Positions 59,349 through 64,000 of a stretch of 64,000 bases of DNA are shown here, in pieces (positions within the stretch are counted from its first letter, which is position 1; the number at the start of each line of letters is the position of its first letter). The notes below the pieces were generated by a model that made no database searches, was not told the DNA's origin, and worked only from the letters and a program-made list of their open reading frames with translations. Origin of the DNA: Chrysemys picta bellii (lineage: Eukaryota > Chordata > Testudines > Emydidae); contig NC_088809.1 of the NCBI RefSeq assembly GCF_011386835.1, positions 2,489,001-2,553,000 on the forward strand. Reading direction: 5' to 3'. A program made the position numbers and the translations under genes.

Positions 59349-60764
59349 TCTCACCTGCTTCACTGACTCCCTGTGACCTGTGAAATGAATGACCAGGTGC
59401 AGACCTATCAGAGTAAGGCTATGAAAATGATAAAGCACAGGACTTTCTTTGACATTTACATAACACAGCCTCTCTTTCTAATAATGGACCAAATCCTCCC
59501 CCTAGGGGACAGTCTGACTAGTAGGGGGATTCCATCAGCCCAGGGGCCTGAGGGTGGCAGTAGCCCCATTGCGGATGTACCCCTGCACCACAGGGGATAG
59601 AGCCAGTGGATCAGTGTAATCACAGGTCCACTGCTCCCTCCTCCAACCCACCTCTGTAACTTCTCTCTCTGGTGAAACACAGAGCTCTCTCACATTGCTG
59701 CATAGACCCTTCTCCATTGGTTCCCTAGTCTCTGCCCCTTCCTCAGTTGCTTCAATGTATTTTTAAACCACCCAGTATAGTAACAAATAATATCAGTTAA
59801 TTAGCAGTAACCTACCTGTACAGCATTTTCAGTAAACATAAAATGCTGTATCACCGAGGATGATAATAAGGGTCTACTAAGATCATGAATGTGAGTCCCT
59901 AGTTCTCAATCCCCTAAGAAAGCAATTAATGTGAAACACCTCCACATTTCACAAACTCCCCACAACATTTGTAGTTTCCCCATCACTGTGGCCGACTCCA
60001 GAAACCTGCTGTAATAATTCAGCCCACACTTTGAGACTCTGGTTTATTCTGACAGCCATTATTATTTATGTAGACCACATTTTTGGAACAGTATTGCTTT
60101 TGCTCATGAAACCCACATGGCTATAAATCCAGAGTGTTAAAGTGTCTCCAAGACTAGGGCTTAAGATAAATCTAGGTTTCAGTAGTATTCCCAGTGTCAG
60201 AGGACTTAGGTGACAGCAGGGTCATTTTCAAGTGGTGGTGCTTGTTTTTTTTCCAAATGGTATCCAGAATGATTCTCATCAGCTCTGAAGGCTTGGACAG
60301 CAATATGTTTGTGGCATTAAAGAGTTGAATCACTGCAGGTCCTGTAAAAGCCACTTGCTCAAGATGCCACCTCCGGAGTAATGTCAAGAATACCAAATGC
60401 TATAGAAAGAACATACAGAGTCAAACTCATCGCTGGAGAGTCTAAGTCTATGGAATTACATAAAGGATGACTCTGGCCCAATGCCTCTGAGCCAGTGAGC
60501 GTAGCTAAGTGACCTTTTGGATCAGAAATGAGATGGACTTGTTTAATAAGTGTTTGTTCAGTGCCTACCACAGAGGAGCCCCAATACTGACTGAAATCCT
60601 CGCCCCAAATCTGGCATTACTCTTGTGGATAGTGTACTTAATTAAAAACTGCAGATACTGTGATAAACTGGTTTTGATTTCAAGTAGGTATCCCAGCCTC
60701 TGTCCCCCAGATGCAGTACAATTTAAAATGTATATACAAAAAGGGAATCTTGGAAAAGAAATGA

Positions 60765-61130
<366 letters not shown>

Positions 61131-61132
61131 TA

Positions 61133-61352
61133 TAGGGCATGTTTACCCTGCAATGAAAGACCTGCAGCGCTGAGTCTCAGAGCCTGGATCCGTTGACTCA
61201 GGCTTGCAGGATTTGGGCTTTGGGACTAAAAATTGTGGAGTTGATGCTCGGTCTGAAACCTGGGCACTGAGACCCACCCCCTTCACGAGTCAATTGACCC
61301 GTGGTCTGAGGCTCAGTGCAGCAGGTTTTTTATTGATGTGTAGACATACCCA
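61133..61352 (+). mobile_element. MITE, family C
   Basis: Ends tagggcatgtttaccctgca and gatgtgtagacatacccac are imperfect inverted repeats of the family whose intact ends read agggcatgtctacac. Interior words 'gacctgcagcgctgagtc' and 'ggatttgggctttgggact' recall the copy at 8322. Confidence 0.65.
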
Positions 61353-61564
61353 CAGACATAAAAACAGTCAACATCCTGTCTCCATAATCTTGCATTTACT
61401 CCTCTTACCTGTGTTGTGTATTCCATTCATCACCCTTCTGCTGATGTTCATTGCAAGCCTACCCAGAATGAATTAACTGCTCTATAATAGAATTCTAATT
61501 AGGCCATTATCTCTAAAAGAATAGCATTACAGAGCACATTTTAGCAGCAACAATTTTAGAGAAT

Positions 61565-61682
61565 TAGAGAGAGAAGGTGGGTGAGGTAATATCTTTTATT
61601 GGACCAACTTCTGTTGAAAGATATTACCTCACCCACCACGTCTCTCCAATATCCTGGGACTGACATGGCTACAACTACACTG
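61565..61682 (+). mobile_element. Penelope-like foldback insertion
   Basis: The forward 3' part (61617-61682, aaagatattacctcacccacc...ctacaactacactg) is preceded by an inverted segment (61565-61616). Arms of 21 bp match perfectly (61576-61596 and 61617-61637) around a 20-base loop ending cttctgttg. Target duplications ttttagagaat (61554-61564) and ttttaaagaat (61683-61693) agree at 10 of 11 bases. Confidence 0.8.
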
Positions 61683-61699
61683 TTTTAAAGAATGCGAGG

Positions 61700-64000
61700 C
61701 AAGCTGTTATCTCAGTTCAGGGGTCGGAAAAGTGATGTGTCTCCAACTCAACCAGAAGATATTTAAATTCCTAATTCCCATCAGGAAGATCAAAAAGGTA
61801 TCTTCTTAGACAGAGGAGAACACAGACAGTCTTATTTCTCTGCATTTTCAAGGAGTCCCCTCTCCTCTCATTCTTTGCTGGGTGAGTGTGACGGAATACT
61901 GCACATACAAGCACAGGGAGGTGTGAGAAGGGACGATATCAGACATTCTACATTGTAGTTTAGTAATCACCATCTCTCTGCCTCTGATAACAATGCCATC
62001 TCAGAAAAGAATCATTAATGCTAGAATCAAATGAGAAGAGAGGACAGCTACCCACATGAACACCAGTCTTTGGGTGGAGAAAAATAATCACAGTCAAAAC
62101 ATGGCTGCTCTTGATATCAGCTTAGGCAGACTTGCTCACCACATTTAGTTTACAAACAGCGTAGTTATTGCACTTCTCTTGGATCTGACATGGGTGCCCT
62201 CCCAGGGCTGTAGTCAGTCTGTGCTATACTGTACCCACGGTGGAGATCAGAGGGGTAAGCTAATCCATGAAGACCTCTGACTTTTGGAGTGTGATCGATC
62301 ACCTGTGGTAATATTTTGTGAAGCACAGCAAGCTAGTTCCTTCCATTTCCAAATTTGCATTTGTTTGGTGGCAGGTAATTATTCCCATTTTGCAGGGGTG
62401 AGTGGTGTTCTCTGTCTCAGTTATTTACAGTTAGGGCCATAAAGGGATACAAAATGGAGAGAAGTATTTAAGCTATAGTCTGATTACAAGGAATCCACAC
62501 AATCATTATTATGATTTCAAAAATGTACATCTGTGAGGATGTCAGCCCAGCAAGAATCCCCTGAAATAGCTAGGCTAGCTACTTAATCACACCCCAGAAC
62601 AATGTCAGAATAGAACTAAAACTCTACTCTAATCCCCATCAAGGAAAAGACACTTCGAATGTAAATCTCATGGTCTCACTGTGCCTAGGTGTGTTTAGCA
62701 CAGTTCCATTTGACATTGGAACTGTATCTGCATGAATTTGCCGAGCATTTTCTGCCCAGGATCTTCTAAAGTAACTGATTACAGTAACAGATTACTTTTA
62801 AAATTACTGCACAGCTGACAAGTTATCTGACAGATAACTTTCTCCAGACAGAAAAAGAACACAGATTTCCTTACCCTTAGTCACCCTGGCAATGCTGTCC
62901 TGGGCAGCATCAAGGATATTTTGGTTGTCACGGTATACACATCTCTACATACAGTGCAGAATAATCAAAATGTAACTGCTGATCTTTCACTGATCAGAGA
63001 TGCTGGCGTGTACAACTTGGGGATTTGGCAATGGGTTATAGAGCCTTTGCTGGAAGTGACTCAGGGTTGTCACCATGCGGTGGCTGGGTGAAATGAATTA
63101 GGGTGTCTCAGTCCAGTTGCCACAAGAAAACACCACTGTGGTTGGCACTAATTGGCCCCTTTGTTGCCAATCCCAGCAGACAGGCCAAGGGCTGAATAAG
63201 CCAGGAAGCCTGAACGAATTCTTCTCCCTGCTAGGAGTAGTCCCACTATGCCAGGTAAAAGTGAGGCAGTATGAGGACAGCTGCCCTGCTGTTATTTATG
63301 GTGTACTGAACCTTCTCTGCAGATCAGTGAAGGACTCAGTGTTCCGAGATAGCAGGCTGGAATCTGTCATCACCCCAAATTCATACACCAGACGGATCAA
63401 ACATATTTTTCACAGAGAATACTATTGCTAGGAAATTGAAGACCCCATTATAATGCTATTATAACTGGGTTGTGAGTAGCATTGACATGATTTTCCTAGT
63501 ATAACCCTTCCTCCATCCTTTCTCCCAACCGTATACTATTGTAAACCCACAAATGGAATTGTAAGGGGTCCTTGTCCTATGAAAGCCATGAGCCTGATGG
63601 TGGTCTGATAAAGCCATATGAATCCAGGAGTTCACATCAAATTTAAAGCAAGATGGAAATCCAGCCCCAGTCCATGCCCAGGAATTTCTTTCCATACTTA
63701 AATATTTTGTGCCTCTACTGTGTTTCATAGCATCAGAAAGCATTTATTCTCAGTCAGACTAAACTGTTGTCAACTTCTTTGTATTTGTCCCCATAATTTA
63801 GTTTATTTACTTGACAAAAAGCATCTGTAACCATGAACATCATCTTCATTTTCTCTAAAAGAAATTACTTCATTAATTGTAATTACTTTTTGGAGAAAAT
63901 GAAAGTTTGCATTAGTGCTGACAACTGTCAGAGAAACTTTCAAGTGATTGTGATGGGCAACAGGTGAAAGAATTTAAAGTGAAAAGAAGGAGGTGTAATG
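61700..64000. other. EFCAB5: No exon seen (EFCAB5 intron to window edge)
   Basis: I looked for an exon continuing the EF-hand loop after DCDHGK and found none with a matching phase-0 acceptor. An open frame at 63117-63431 has no family resemblance. Confidence 0.5.

Noticed and set aside
63117..63431. 104-codon open frame after EFCAB5 exon 5
   Set aside because: It lacks a phase-0 acceptor, does not complete the EF-hand loop and has no recognisable motif.

Overview
This is vertebrate nuclear DNA, most probably from a turtle. It has no bacterial gene structure. It holds long AT-rich introns, CR1 LINE fragments, tRNA-derived MIR-like SINEs, many hAT-like and 'GTCTACAC' MITEs, and hammerhead-bearing Penelope-like repeats of a kind I associate with turtle genomes. 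Turtle is an inference from the repeat landscape. Amniote is firm.

Two genes can be read. (1) SSH2 (slingshot cofilin phosphatase 2), minus strand: its first coding exon lies at 30237-30299 inside a CpG island (about 29995-30560), and the window to the left (1-30236) is read as its first intron. (2) EFCAB5, plus strand: five phase-compatible coding exons at 43691-44256, 49818-50049, 51124-51184, 53508-53578 and 60795-60950 give about 362 N-terminal residues; the rest lies beyond the right edge. The divergent SSH2/EFCAB5 order matches the human 17q11.2 neighbourhood as I remember it. SSH2 acts on actin turnover. EFCAB5 is a poorly characterised EF-hand protein whose first exon looks to carry a Dpy-30-like docking module.

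Layout: 1-30236 SSH2 intron with a (GT)36(AC)6 tract, CR1 copies, two hAT insertions with clear 8-bp target duplications and several MITEs; 29995-30560 CpG island and SSH2 start; 30560-43684 intergenic, with CR1, two solo-LTR-like elements, nested hAT MITEs and a perfect 198-bp palindrome; 43684-64000 EFCAB5 5' half, with introns holding MIR, MITE, CR1 and Penelope-like fragments.

The most unusual structure is a set of three Penelope-like insertions (31850-31940, 38650-38878, 61565-61682). Each is flanked by 10-12 bp target duplications and each has a forward 3' end joined to an inverted copy of its own upstream sequence. The best one is a spacerless perfect palindrome with 99-bp arms, each arm carrying a decayed hammerhead-ribozyme-like core.
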